From NCBI GenBank assembly GCA_027047745.1, contig JALTUB010000051.1, forward strand, positions 1 to 24,413: 24,413 nucleotides of DNA, in the 5' to 3' direction. The notes below the pieces were generated by a model. It was not told the DNA's origin and made no database searches. It saw only the letters and a program-made list of their open reading frames with translations. The position numbers were made by a program, and so were the translations under genes. Below are positions 1 through 8,044 of the stretch, one piece after another. Numbering within the stretch: position 1 is the first letter of the stretch; each line of letters begins with the position of its first letter. Source of the stretch: Sulfurimonas sp. (GTDB lineage Bacteria > Campylobacterota > Campylobacteria > Campylobacterales > Sulfurimonadaceae).

Positions 1-929
1 ATACCTTTACTGCCTCTGCTTATCCTTTTATCAAAAAAGGTGCTAAACCTGTATGGGCAGATATACAAATCGATACTAGAGTTGTAAGTTTGGATACTAT
101 CAAAAAATGTATCACACCAAATACAAAGGCAGTAGTAGTTGTACACTTGTATGGTTTTATTATTCCTGATATTAAAGAGATTGCTAACTTTTGTAAAGAA
201 AACAACCTTTTACTTATCGAAGATGTAGCACAGGCTATGGGAACACGGATAGATGGAAAAAAAGCTGGAACATTTGGAGATTTTGGAGTATTCTCTTTTC
301 ATTCTCATAAAAACATGACAACACTCGGTGAGGGTGGTATGATTGTTGTAAAAGATAAAAAGTTTGCAGATATAATTCCTATGCTTAGACATAATGGTCA
401 TTGTGCTTGGGAGATTGAAAGACCGAATTATTGGACTCCTGCTATGGGAAATGTTGATTTACCTATATTAAATGATGAATATATTATGCCAAACAACTAT
501 TGTTTAGGTGAAGTAGAGTGTGCTTTGGGAACAAAACTTTTAGATAGACTTGATGAGATTAATGCTCAAAAAAGAGTAAGAGCAATAAGATTTATAAATG
601 AACTTGAGTTTTCTAATATCTTATCGTTCCACAAAGTAGATAGTACAGAACATAATTATCATCTTTTAGTTGCTTATGTAAAAAACAGTAAACGAGATGA
701 ATTTATGCAAAAGATGAGTGAAGAAAAGCTTATTCAATGTGTAGTGCAATATTATCTTTTAAATAGATATGATTTTTATAAAAAGCTAGGATTTGGTAAA
801 GCTGATTGTCCAAATGCAGATGATTTATTTGACAATATGGTTTCATTTCCTTTTCATCATATGATGAGTGATGATGATTTTGAATATATGTTAAAATCTA
901 CAAAAGAAGTATTGGAAGAGTTGAAATAA
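1..929 (+). CDS. DegT/DnrJ/EryC1/StrS-family aminotransferase (5' end outside window)
   Basis: This is a PLP-dependent sugar aminotransferase of the DegT family, which puts an amino group on a nucleotide-activated keto sugar. The reading frame is open from base 3, so the start lies upstream of the window and 308 residues are visible. The PLP-binding lysine is codon 309-311, in the stretch FSFHSHKNMTTLGEGG, which fits the family's SFHxxKxxTTGEGG signature. The Asp of the EDVAQAMG motif about 30 residues earlier should contact the pyridine nitrogen. The stop overlaps the next gene's ATG by one base, and the following genes make nonulosonic acids, so a SpsC-, LegC- or PseC-like role is likely. 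The exact substrate cannot be read from the sequence. An internal ATG at 90 is not the real start, because the conserved frame continues upstream of it. Confidence 0.9.
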   Translation, partial: TFTASAYPFIKKGAKPVWADIQIDTRVVSLDTIKKCITPNTKAVVVVHLYGFIIPDIKEIANFCKENNLLLIEDVAQAMGTRIDGKKAGTFGDFGVFSFHSHKNMTTLGEGGMIVVKDKKFADIIPMLRHNGHCAWEIERPNYWTPAMGNVDLPILNDEYIMPNNYCLGEVECALGTKLLDRLDEINAQKRVRAIRFINELEFSNILSFHKVDSTEHNYHLLVAYVKNSKRDEFMQKMSEEKLIQCVVQYYLLNRYDFYKKLGFGKADCPNADDLFDNMVSFPFHHMMSDDDFEYMLKSTKEVLEELK

Positions 930-2506
930 TGCAAAATGCTCTTTTAATAATCCCAGCCATTAAGAAAAATGCAGTTATACCTGATCAACTGATAAAAAAA
1001 CTTAATGGCATCACTCTAATACAAAGAGCTATAAATACTGCAAAAGAGATAACTGATAATATTTTAATAATTACAGATTCACAAGAGATATCTTTGATAG
1101 CACAAAGAAATAATATAGAGTTTTACAAAGATTACGACCTAACTTTAAATTCTGATAATATCTTAGAAAAGATAAAAATTATAATAAAAAATAGAGTAGA
1201 AAAAAAGATTATAATATGGAGAGCAAAAACACCATTAGTGAGCAGTGATATTTTAAAAGAAGCTTATCAAGAGTTTTCATTTAATGATAACTATATACTA
1301 ACTTCAGTAAAAAAACTTAATAAACAGATATTCAAATATACTAATAAATCTTTAGTTAAAATAGAAAATAACTATTTTGAAGAGCTAAAATCTTTTTATA
1401 TGTTTAATAATACTAATAAAACAACAATAACAACTTTATATAAACCATTTATTATAGATGAAGAGTATTCTATAGAGATTGAAAATTATCAAGACTGGTG
1501 GATATGCGAAAAAATACTACAAAGAAAAAGAATCGTTTTTAATGTAATAGGTTCTTTAGAGATTGGCATGGGGCATATCTATCGTTCACTTGCTATTGCT
1601 CATGAGATAACAGATCATGAGATTATTTTTGTATGTGATGAAAAGTATGAGTTAGCAGTTGAAAAGATAGCGTCTATGGATTATAAAGTTATATCGACTG
1701 TTGATACAGAGCAGACCATCATAGATCTAAAACCAGATTTAGTGATAAACGATATATTGAATACTGATTTAAAATATATTAAAACTTTAAAAGATGCTAA
1801 TATATTAAAAATAGTAAATTTTGAAGACTTAGGGACAGGAGCAGAAGAAGTTGATTTAGTAATAAATGAGCTATACGATAAACCTAAAATAAAAGGTAAA
1901 AACTTTTTGTGGGGATATAAATATTTAGCATTAAGAGATGAGTTTGAAGATGCAAAACCACATAGTTTTAAAGATAAAGTAACTTCAGTGTTGATAACTT
2001 TTGGTGGAACTGATCAAAATAATTTAACCTTGGTAACTTTAAAAGCTATTATAGATACGGCACAACAGTATAATATCAAGATATATATAGTCTGTGGCTC
2101 AGGTTATCTTTGTAAGGATGAGTTAGAACAATATTTAAAACAGCATAAATATAAAAATATTGAATTGACCTTTGCCATAGGAGTGATTTCACAGATTATG
2201 GAGCAAACACAAGTGGCATTTTCATCAAATGGAAGAACCGTATATGAACTAGCTCACATGAATATACCATCAGTTGTATTATCTCATCATGAGAGAGAAA
2301 ATACCCATAGATTCGCTGTTCTTGATAAAGGGTTTATAAATCTAGGAGTATATAATAAAAATAATAGTTCAAGGTTGATTAAAACTAGTTTTAAAAAACT
2401 GGTTTTAGATAGTGATTACAGAAAATTACTGTTTTTAAATATAAGTAAGTATAATTTTAAAGAAAATAAGAAAAAAGTAGTAAAAAGAATATTGGAGTTA
2501 CTGTAA
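929..2506 (+). CDS. Fusion: degenerate cytidylyltransferase-like domain + PseG/SpsG-like UDP-sugar hydrolase
   Basis: This is a 525-residue two-domain protein. Residues 1 to about 200 follow the layout of CMP-acylneuraminate synthetases (LLIIPA at the start, ITDSQEI, then TPLVSSDIL). However, the P-loop-like signature (PARGGSKR in active enzymes) is replaced by PAIKKNAVIP, so this domain may not bind CTP. Residues about 203-525 are PseG/SpsG-like. GMGHIYR contains H216, the position of the catalytic His in PseG enzymes, and LITFGGTD and SSNGRTVYELAHMNIP are the GT-B-type nucleotide-binding segments. PseG removes UDP from a 2,4-diacetamido-trideoxyhexose before condensation with PEP. The gene abuts the aminotransferase (ATG overlaps its stop) and is followed after one base by the spsF-like gene, so all are probably co-translated. 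Free-standing PseG is about 270-340 residues, so the N-terminal half is a real addition. Confidence 0.82.
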   Translation: MQNALLIIPAIKKNAVIPDQLIKKLNGITLIQRAINTAKEITDNILIITDSQEISLIAQRNNIEFYKDYDLTLNSDNILEKIKIIIKNRVEKKIIIWRAKTPLVSSDILKEAYQEFSFNDNYILTSVKKLNKQIFKYTNKSLVKIENNYFEELKSFYMFNNTNKTTITTLYKPFIIDEEYSIEIENYQDWWICEKILQRKRIVFNVIGSLEIGMGHIYRSLAIAHEITDHEIIFVCDEKYELAVEKIASMDYKVISTVDTEQTIIDLKPDLVINDILNTDLKYIKTLKDANILKIVNFEDLGTGAEEVDLVINELYDKPKIKGKNFLWGYKYLALRDEFEDAKPHSFKDKVTSVLITFGGTDQNNLTLVTLKAIIDTAQQYNIKIYIVCGSGYLCKDELEQYLKQHKYKNIELTFAIGVISQIMEQTQVAFSSNGRTVYELAHMNIPSVVLSHHERENTHRFAVLDKGFINLGVYNKNNSSRLIKTSFKKLVLDSDYRKLLFLNISKYNFKENKKKVVKRILELL

Positions 2507-2507
2507 T

Positions 2508-3191
2508 ATGCAAAAAATTATTGGTGTTGTTCAAGCTAGACTCGGCTCAACTAGATTACCATATAAAATGATGCTATCTTTACATGGAAAACCGTTAATA
2601 GAATGGGTTGTAAAAAGAGTTCAAAAATCGTTAGCTTTAGATGATATTATAGTAGCAATTCCAAGAGGCGAAGATAATGACATATTGGCAAAATATCTTA
2701 AAGAGTTAAATGTAAAAGTATTTAGAGGTAGCGAAAATAATGTTTTAAATAGATTTTATGAAGCAGTTAAAGATGAAAATGCTACACAAATAGTGAGAAT
2801 TTGTGCTGATAATCCATTGATAGATGGATTAGAAATAGATAACTTAATAGAGTTTTACAAAAATAATCCTTGTGACTATGCCTATAATCATATTCCAAAA
2901 AACAATCTATACCCAGATGGACTTGGTGCTGAGATAATCTCTTTTCAGTTGTTAAAAGAGCTGAATAAAATTGTAAAAACTCAACATCACAAAGAACATT
3001 GTCTATCTTATATCACAGACAATAAAGAAAAATATCTTATAAAAACATTTGATCCTTTAGATAGTGATTTACATCATCCTGAACTTAAATTTGATGTTGA
3101 TACATTTGATGATTATTATAAATTGGCAATGAAAGAGTTAAATACTGATATAACATCAAAAGAAATTGTAAACTTGTTTTTGGAGACATAA
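2508..3191 (+). CDS. SpsF-like acylneuraminate cytidylyltransferase
   Basis: This 227-residue protein belongs to the CTP_transf_3 family and is closest in layout to spore-coat SpsF. The conserved nucleotide-binding segment VQARLGSTRLP starts at residue 8, and CADNPLIDG carries the metal- and sugar-binding Asp residues. Family knowledge says such enzymes transfer CMP to a nonulosonic acid. Unlike the N-terminal domain of the preceding protein, its signature is intact, so this is probably the active CMP-sugar synthetase of the operon. It is one base downstream of the fusion gene and its stop abuts the start of the NeuB-like gene. The length matches the family. Confidence 0.85.
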   Translation: MQKIIGVVQARLGSTRLPYKMMLSLHGKPLIEWVVKRVQKSLALDDIIVAIPRGEDNDILAKYLKELNVKVFRGSENNVLNRFYEAVKDENATQIVRICADNPLIDGLEIDNLIEFYKNNPCDYAYNHIPKNNLYPDGLGAEIISFQLLKELNKIVKTQHHKEHCLSYITDNKEKYLIKTFDPLDSDLHHPELKFDVDTFDDYYKLAMKELNTDITSKEIVNLFLET

Positions 3192-4256
3192 ATGAAACTA
3201 TTAGAACTATTTAAAACTATAAACTCTTATGAAAACAAGCTTTATCAACCATACATAATAGCAGAGATAGGTGTAAATCATGAAGGCAGTATGAAGTTAG
3301 CAAAAAGACTTGTAGATGAAGCAAAAGAGGGAGGTGCAGATGCTGTTAAGTTTCAAAGCTATAAGGCTGAAACACTAGCTTCTAAAGACTCTCCATCTTA
3401 TTGGGATACAAATGAAGAGCCTACAACTTCACAATATGAACTATTTAAAAAACATGATGGATTTTGGATAGATGAGATGAAAGAATTGAAAGAGTATTGT
3501 AAAAAGAAAGATATAGAGTTTATGAGTACACCTTTTGATATAGAATCAGCAAACTTTTTGGATGAGATGATGGATGTATATAAAATTTCATCTTCAGATT
3601 TGACAAATAAGCCATTTGTAGAATACATTTGTAAGTTTAACAAGCCTATTATACTTTCTACTGGTGCTAGTAACCTTCATGAGATACAAGAGGCAGTTAG
3701 TTGGATAGAAAAGTTTGGTAATCCTTTATCTCTACTTCATTGCGTTTTAAACTATCCAACACCTGATGAAAATGCAAACTTAGGAATGATACTTGACCTA
3801 AGACAAAAATTTCCTGATAAAATCATAGGATATAGTGACCATACTTTACCAAAAGAGATGAAAGTATGCGAGATGGCTACTATGCTTGGAGCAGTTATTA
3901 TAGAGAAACATTTTACTCATGATAAAACGCTTCAAGGAAATGATCATTATCATGCAATGGATAAAGAAGATTTAAAACTATATAGAAAGAATTTAGGAAG
4001 AACTTTTAAGATACTTGGGAGTTTTAAAGTTGAAGCTCTTGAAGATGAAGAGAGTGCAAGAAATAATGCAAGAAGAAGTTTAGTAGCTTCTAAAGATATA
4101 CCTAAAGGCAAAATTATAGAAAAAAGTGATTTGACATTTAAAAGACCAGCTCATGGGGTAAGTCCTAAGTTTATAGATGAGATAGTAGGTAAAAAAGCAA
4201 CGGAAAATATAGATGAAGATGCTCTAATAAAATGGGAGATGTGCCATGATAAATAA
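3192..4256 (+). CDS. NeuB/SpsE-family nonulosonic acid synthase with SAF domain
   Basis: This 354-residue enzyme condenses phosphoenolpyruvate with a six-carbon amino sugar to make a nine-carbon sialic-like acid. The TIM-barrel domain shows EIGVNHEG, GGADAVKFQ, STGAS, HCVLNYPTP, GYSDHT and EKHFTHDKTLQGNDH in the order expected of NeuB, PseI, LegI and SpsE. The C-terminal SAF (antifreeze-like) domain covers about residues 295-352 (RSLVASKDIPKGKII onward), which completes the active site in dimers. The start directly follows the spsF-like stop, and the 3' end overlaps the methyltransferase gene by 11 bases. Whether it makes a legionaminic-, pseudaminic- or other type of acid cannot be settled from motifs alone. 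Confidence 0.92.
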   Translation: MKLLELFKTINSYENKLYQPYIIAEIGVNHEGSMKLAKRLVDEAKEGGADAVKFQSYKAETLASKDSPSYWDTNEEPTTSQYELFKKHDGFWIDEMKELKEYCKKKDIEFMSTPFDIESANFLDEMMDVYKISSSDLTNKPFVEYICKFNKPIILSTGASNLHEIQEAVSWIEKFGNPLSLLHCVLNYPTPDENANLGMILDLRQKFPDKIIGYSDHTLPKEMKVCEMATMLGAVIIEKHFTHDKTLQGNDHYHAMDKEDLKLYRKNLGRTFKILGSFKVEALEDEESARNNARRSLVASKDIPKGKIIEKSDLTFKRPAHGVSPKFIDEIVGKKATENIDEDALIKWEMCHDK

Positions 4257-5247
4257 AGATGAATTTGATGGAAATATCGTATATGGTGGTTCTAATTTTC
4301 ATAAAAAAACAAAAAGAACAAGTTTGATTATGGAAAATAATTTTCCACATTATGAGTATGTTTTAGAAGAGAACATGCATTATAAATCAAATATGAAATA
4401 TTTTGAAAGTTTAGATAATTGTATATTATGTAATTCTGATGATATTGAAGATAAGCTATATAAAGATGGATTATTTATTTCACAGTGTAGAAAATGTAGT
4501 TTTTCTTTTCAAAATCCTAGATTTAAGTCTGAGTATTTATCAGAGTTATATGGAAAAGAGTATTCGTTGAATGGTGCTTATGCTTCTGAGGCACAAAATA
4601 AATTAGATGAAATAAAATATAAATACGCAATTCAGGAATTAAACAAATATAGTGACAGTATTGAATCCGTACTAGATATAGGGGCAGGTAATTTACACTT
4701 TCTAAATGTTTGTAAAAAAAATAATATAAAAACTTTATATGGTATTGAGCCAGGATCAACATTGAAAAATATTGATAATGAGTACAATATAATTACAGAT
4801 TTTTCAGATGAAGTTCCATTATCAATTAATAATCTTTCAGTAATATCTTTATGGGATACTCTTGAGCATATTCATGATTTTAAAAAAGTTATAAAAAGTT
4901 CATATAAAGCTTTAGAAGATGATGGATTGATTTTAATAATGGTACCAAATCTAAACTCTCTTGCAAGTAGATTAATTAGAGAAAAATCACCATCATTTTG
5001 CATATATCACCTAAACTATTTTACAGAAAAATCTTTGGAAAAATTATTGATAGATTGTGGGTTTTCTATAATGCAAAAAGAAACTGTTATATCTGAAATT
5101 GATAATTGTAGAAATTATCTAGAATTTCAAGAACCTTATATGTCAGTACCTAAAAATGAAAAAGCTTTTGATTGGTTAACATCTGAATATATTCATGACA
5201 ATATGTTAGGCAGTAGATTGTTTTTTATAGCTAAGAAGGGAAAATAA
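4246..5247 (+). CDS. Class I SAM-dependent methyltransferase with N-terminal Cys4 module
   Basis: This is a 333-residue protein. A likely zinc-binding module is formed by C59, C62, C81 and C84 (CILC and CRKC pairs). It is followed by a Methyltransf_23-type domain whose SAM-binding glycine motif LDIGAG lies around residues 143-148, with the later DTLEH (motif II/III region) present. This architecture is common among sugar methyltransferases in O-antigen and flagellin-glycan clusters. The first 55 residues are of unrecognised origin. The gene overlaps the synthase gene by 11 bases and is three bases before the radical SAM gene, so it belongs to the operon and most likely methylates the sugar or an intermediate. 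The substrate is an inference from context. Confidence 0.8.
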   Translation: MINKDEFDGNIVYGGSNFHKKTKRTSLIMENNFPHYEYVLEENMHYKSNMKYFESLDNCILCNSDDIEDKLYKDGLFISQCRKCSFSFQNPRFKSEYLSELYGKEYSLNGAYASEAQNKLDEIKYKYAIQELNKYSDSIESVLDIGAGNLHFLNVCKKNNIKTLYGIEPGSTLKNIDNEYNIITDFSDEVPLSINNLSVISLWDTLEHIHDFKKVIKSSYKALEDDGLILIMVPNLNSLASRLIREKSPSFCIYHLNYFTEKSLEKLLIDCGFSIMQKETVISEIDNCRNYLEFQEPYMSVPKNEKAFDWLTSEYIHDNMLGSRLFFIAKKGK

Positions 5248-5250
5248 GTA

Positions 5251-6243
5251 ATGACAAATAAAGTATTAGAAAAAATAGAATTTAAGCAAACAGATGAGTT
5301 TGAAAATATACAAATTGAAAAATTTGGGGATAGGTATAAACAATATAGAGATGATTGGGAAAAGGCTTCACAACTTGAGTTGGAGACTGATTTTCCTTTA
5401 TATATTATGCTTGAACAAACATACAAATGTAATCTTAGATGTCCAAGTTGCATACAAGGTTATCAAGATATTGCTAAAGAATACAATACTAATACATCTG
5501 TTATGTCAATGGAGTTATATACAAAAATTATAGAAGAAGCAAAAGATAATAATTTAGCATCTCTATCAATGCATGTAAATGATGAACCATTGCTAGTAAA
5601 AAATATTGAAGATAGAATTCGTTTAGCGAGTGAAGCTAATATTATGGATATCATCATGACAACAAATGGGGTACTTTTAAATAAGAAAAAAGCTCACAAA
5701 ATAATAGAAGCAGGAGTCACTCACTTATTATTTAGTCTTGATTCTGCAGATAAAGAGACCTATGATAAGGTAAGACCTGGTGGTGATTTTGAAACCGTTG
5801 TCAAGAATATAGAATATACCAATTCTTTAAGAAATAATATGTTTCCAATTTTAAGAGCTTCATTTGTCAAATCTTCATTAAATGAACATCAAGTAGATTA
5901 CTTTCAAGAGTATTTTCACAATAAAGTTGATTATGTTGATATTCAAACATTTGGTGCATATAAAAATTTAAACAATAATCTTAAACCAACTGATTCAAAA
6001 TACAATGAAGGAAATATACTATCTTGTTCTATGCCATACACTAGACTAATCATAAGAGCAAATGGTGATGTGCTACCATGTTGTAGTTTTTATGGTTATG
6101 ATTTAGTTGTCGGAAATGTTCATAAAAATAGCATTAAAGAAATATGGAATAATAAAATAATGAAAAAGCTTAGAAAAGATTTTAAAAATAGAGATTATTC
6201 CATCGGGAAATGTGCTGAGTGTATGAAAAATCTGGCATTATAA
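5251..6243 (+). CDS. Radical SAM/SPASM domain protein
   Basis: This 330-residue protein has the radical SAM cluster motif CX3CX2C at C60, C64 and C67 (YKCNLRCPSC), which holds the SAM-cleaving 4Fe-4S cluster. A C-terminal SPASM region follows, with cysteines C259, C277, C278, C321 and C324 for additional iron-sulfur clusters. LFSLDSADKETYDKVRPGG is a typical radical SAM segment. SPASM enzymes modify peptides, proteins or sugars. Here the enzyme closes a nonulosonic acid operon after a methyltransferase, so it may modify the same sugar, for example by epimerisation or dehydrogenation. A peptide or protein substrate cannot be excluded. No transmembrane segment is seen. The start is preceded by GGGAAAATAAGTA, a usable ribosome binding site. 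Confidence 0.85.
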   Translation: MTNKVLEKIEFKQTDEFENIQIEKFGDRYKQYRDDWEKASQLELETDFPLYIMLEQTYKCNLRCPSCIQGYQDIAKEYNTNTSVMSMELYTKIIEEAKDNNLASLSMHVNDEPLLVKNIEDRIRLASEANIMDIIMTTNGVLLNKKKAHKIIEAGVTHLLFSLDSADKETYDKVRPGGDFETVVKNIEYTNSLRNNMFPILRASFVKSSLNEHQVDYFQEYFHNKVDYVDIQTFGAYKNLNNNLKPTDSKYNEGNILSCSMPYTRLIIRANGDVLPCCSFYGYDLVVGNVHKNSIKEIWNNKIMKKLRKDFKNRDYSIGKCAECMKNLAL

Positions 6244-6366
6244 TATATACTTTTTACTTGGATAATTGCAAGATAGATTTTAACTTCAATAAACGAGAAC
6301 TTGAAGTGTTGTAGAGAATGTTAATAAGAGTAATGTTTATCCCCTCCTTCTTTTTGATACTTTTGC

Positions 6367-6391
6367 TATAATACTTTTATCTAAAAAGGAG
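6367..6391 (+). promoter_or_regulatory. -10 box and ribosome binding site of AAA/PD-(D/E)XK copy 1
   Basis: TATAAT at 6367-6372 is preceded by 'tttgc', the usual Campylobacterota -10 context, and AAGGAG at 6386-6391 lies six bases before the ATG at 6398. This gene therefore has its own promoter rather than belonging to the sugar operon. The rest of the 154-base gap (6244-6397) holds only a 7-bp inverted repeat (6283-6289/6301-6307) without a T-run. Confidence 0.6.
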
Positions 6392-6397
6392 ACGCTC

Positions 6398-8044
6398 ATG
6401 AAACTAAAAAAGCTCCCAATAGGTATATCCACTCTAAGAAATATATTAGAAGAAGATTATGTCTATGTTGATAAAACTGATATTGCTCAAGAACTTATAG
6501 ACAATGGAAAATACTACTTTTTATCTCGCCCTAGAAGATTTGGGAAGTCTCTTTTTCTTGATACTTTAAGAACTATATTTGATGGAGATAAGGAGATTTT
6601 TAAGGGTTTATATATCTATGAAAATGGATATGAGTTTGTCAAGCATCCTATCATCAGAATCAGTTTTAGCAGTGGTGATTTTAAAACAAAAGAGGGGTTT
6701 TATAAAACACTACTGCGAATTCTTGAGATTAATCAAGATGACTTAGAAATAGAGTGCATTAAAGAAGAAGACCCTTCCATCTGTTTTGATAGACTCATTC
6801 ATGAAGCTTATAAAAAATACAACAAAAAAGTAGTCATCTTAGTAGATGAGTATGATAAACCAATACTTGATAATATAGAAAACCCAGAAGTAGCAAGAGT
6901 TATGCGCGAGGAACTTAAAAACTTTTATAGCATTATCAAAGGTGCTGATGAGTTTTTAAAGTTTGTTTTTATTACAGGGGTAAGTAAGTTTTCTAAAGTG
7001 AGTCTTTTTAGTGGACTTAATAATATTAATGATATTACCCTAGATAGAAGCTATAGCACTATTTGTGGCTATACACAAAATGATGTAGAGACAGTATTTG
7101 CTAAATACCTAGAGGGGCAAGACTTTGCAAAGATACAAAAGTGGTACAACGGCTATAAGTTTTTAGGTGAAGGAGTCTATAACCCTTTTGATATACTTCT
7201 TTTTATCCAAAAAGGTTTTGAGTTTAGAAACTACTGGTTCTCTACAGCAACACCAACCTTTTTACTCAAACTTATAGAAAAAAACAACTATTTTTTACCA
7301 AACTTAGAGAACATAGTCAAAGATGATAAGATGCTCGATAGCTTTGATGTAGATTATATTGAGTTAGAGACTTTGATGTGGCAGACTGGGTATTTGACTA
7401 TAGAAAAAACTACTATCAACTATAATGATACTCCAAAGTACCATCTAGGTATCCCAAATCAAGAAGTAAAAATATCACTTTTAGGAAGTATTGCTGACTT
7501 TATGAGTAAACAGTCAAATACAACCATCTTAAAAGGAGAGATTTACGAGTCACTTATAAATGCTGATTTCTCTGCATTTGAGAACACATTCAAATCCCTC
7601 TTCGCTTCCATCCCTTACAATCTCTTTACAAACAATAAAATGTACGAGTATGAGGGATACTATGCTAGTCTTTTTTATGCTTATCTCAAAGCACTGGGAA
7701 TTGATATAGTCGGTGAAGATGTAACAAATAGAGGTCGTATAGATTTAACGATAAAAATGCCAAACTCTATTATCATTATAGAGTTTAAAGTAGATGGAAG
7801 TGATGCTCTTGCTCAGATAAAAGAGAAAAAGTACCATGAGAAGTATCTTAACACTGAACTTCCTATCTATCTTGTTGGTATTGCCTTTGATACCCAGCAG
7901 AGAAATATCTCTGAAGTGGAGTTTGAGAGAGTTAAATCAACCTGTAGTAGTCGAAAACTGTGCTGCAATAGTTTGTTTAAGCGATGCGAACGAATTGTTA
8001 AGTTTGGTGATAATTGCATCATAAGCAACAAATTTTTTAGTTAA
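6398..8044 (+). CDS. AAA-ATPase-like / PD-(D/E)XK nuclease family protein, copy 1
   Basis: This 548-residue protein has the AAA-ATPase_like plus PDDEXK_9 architecture, a widespread multi-copy family of unproven function. The P-loop is SRPRRFGKS with K50, Walker B is LVDEYDK with D150/E151, and the C-terminal nuclease core has GRIDL (D449) and IEFK (E462, K464), so both active sites look intact. It is about 60% identical by eye over its N-terminus to the copy at 10102-11652. That copy ends soon after the equivalent of residue 511. Here the frame has no stop and runs on for 35 residues (514-548) antisense to the 3' end of fliD, giving a cysteine-rich tail (STCSSRKLCC) unlike the family. An ancestral stop was probably lost when the gene came to lie against fliD. 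Confidence 0.85.
   Translation: MKLKKLPIGISTLRNILEEDYVYVDKTDIAQELIDNGKYYFLSRPRRFGKSLFLDTLRTIFDGDKEIFKGLYIYENGYEFVKHPIIRISFSSGDFKTKEGFYKTLLRILEINQDDLEIECIKEEDPSICFDRLIHEAYKKYNKKVVILVDEYDKPILDNIENPEVARVMREELKNFYSIIKGADEFLKFVFITGVSKFSKVSLFSGLNNINDITLDRSYSTICGYTQNDVETVFAKYLEGQDFAKIQKWYNGYKFLGEGVYNPFDILLFIQKGFEFRNYWFSTATPTFLLKLIEKNNYFLPNLENIVKDDKMLDSFDVDYIELETLMWQTGYLTIEKTTINYNDTPKYHLGIPNQEVKISLLGSIADFMSKQSNTTILKGEIYESLINADFSAFENTFKSLFASIPYNLFTNNKMYEYEGYYASLFYAYLKALGIDIVGEDVTNRGRIDLTIKMPNSIIIIEFKVDGSDALAQIKEKKYHEKYLNTELPIYLVGIAFDTQQRNISEVEFERVKSTCSSRKLCCNSLFKRCERIVKFGDNCIISNKFFS

Noticed and set aside
3398..3643. Minus-strand open frame of 81 codons inside the NeuB-like gene
   Set aside because: It is fully contained in a strongly conserved coding region and looks like a frame shadow.
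6258..6269. TTGG...TTGC considered as a sigma-54 promoter downstream of the radical SAM gene
   Set aside because: The GG-GC spacing is six bases instead of the required ten.
6283..6307. ACTTCAA/TTGAAGT inverted repeat considered as the terminator of the sugar operon
   Set aside because: Only seven base pairs with an 11-base loop and no T-run; too weak to call.
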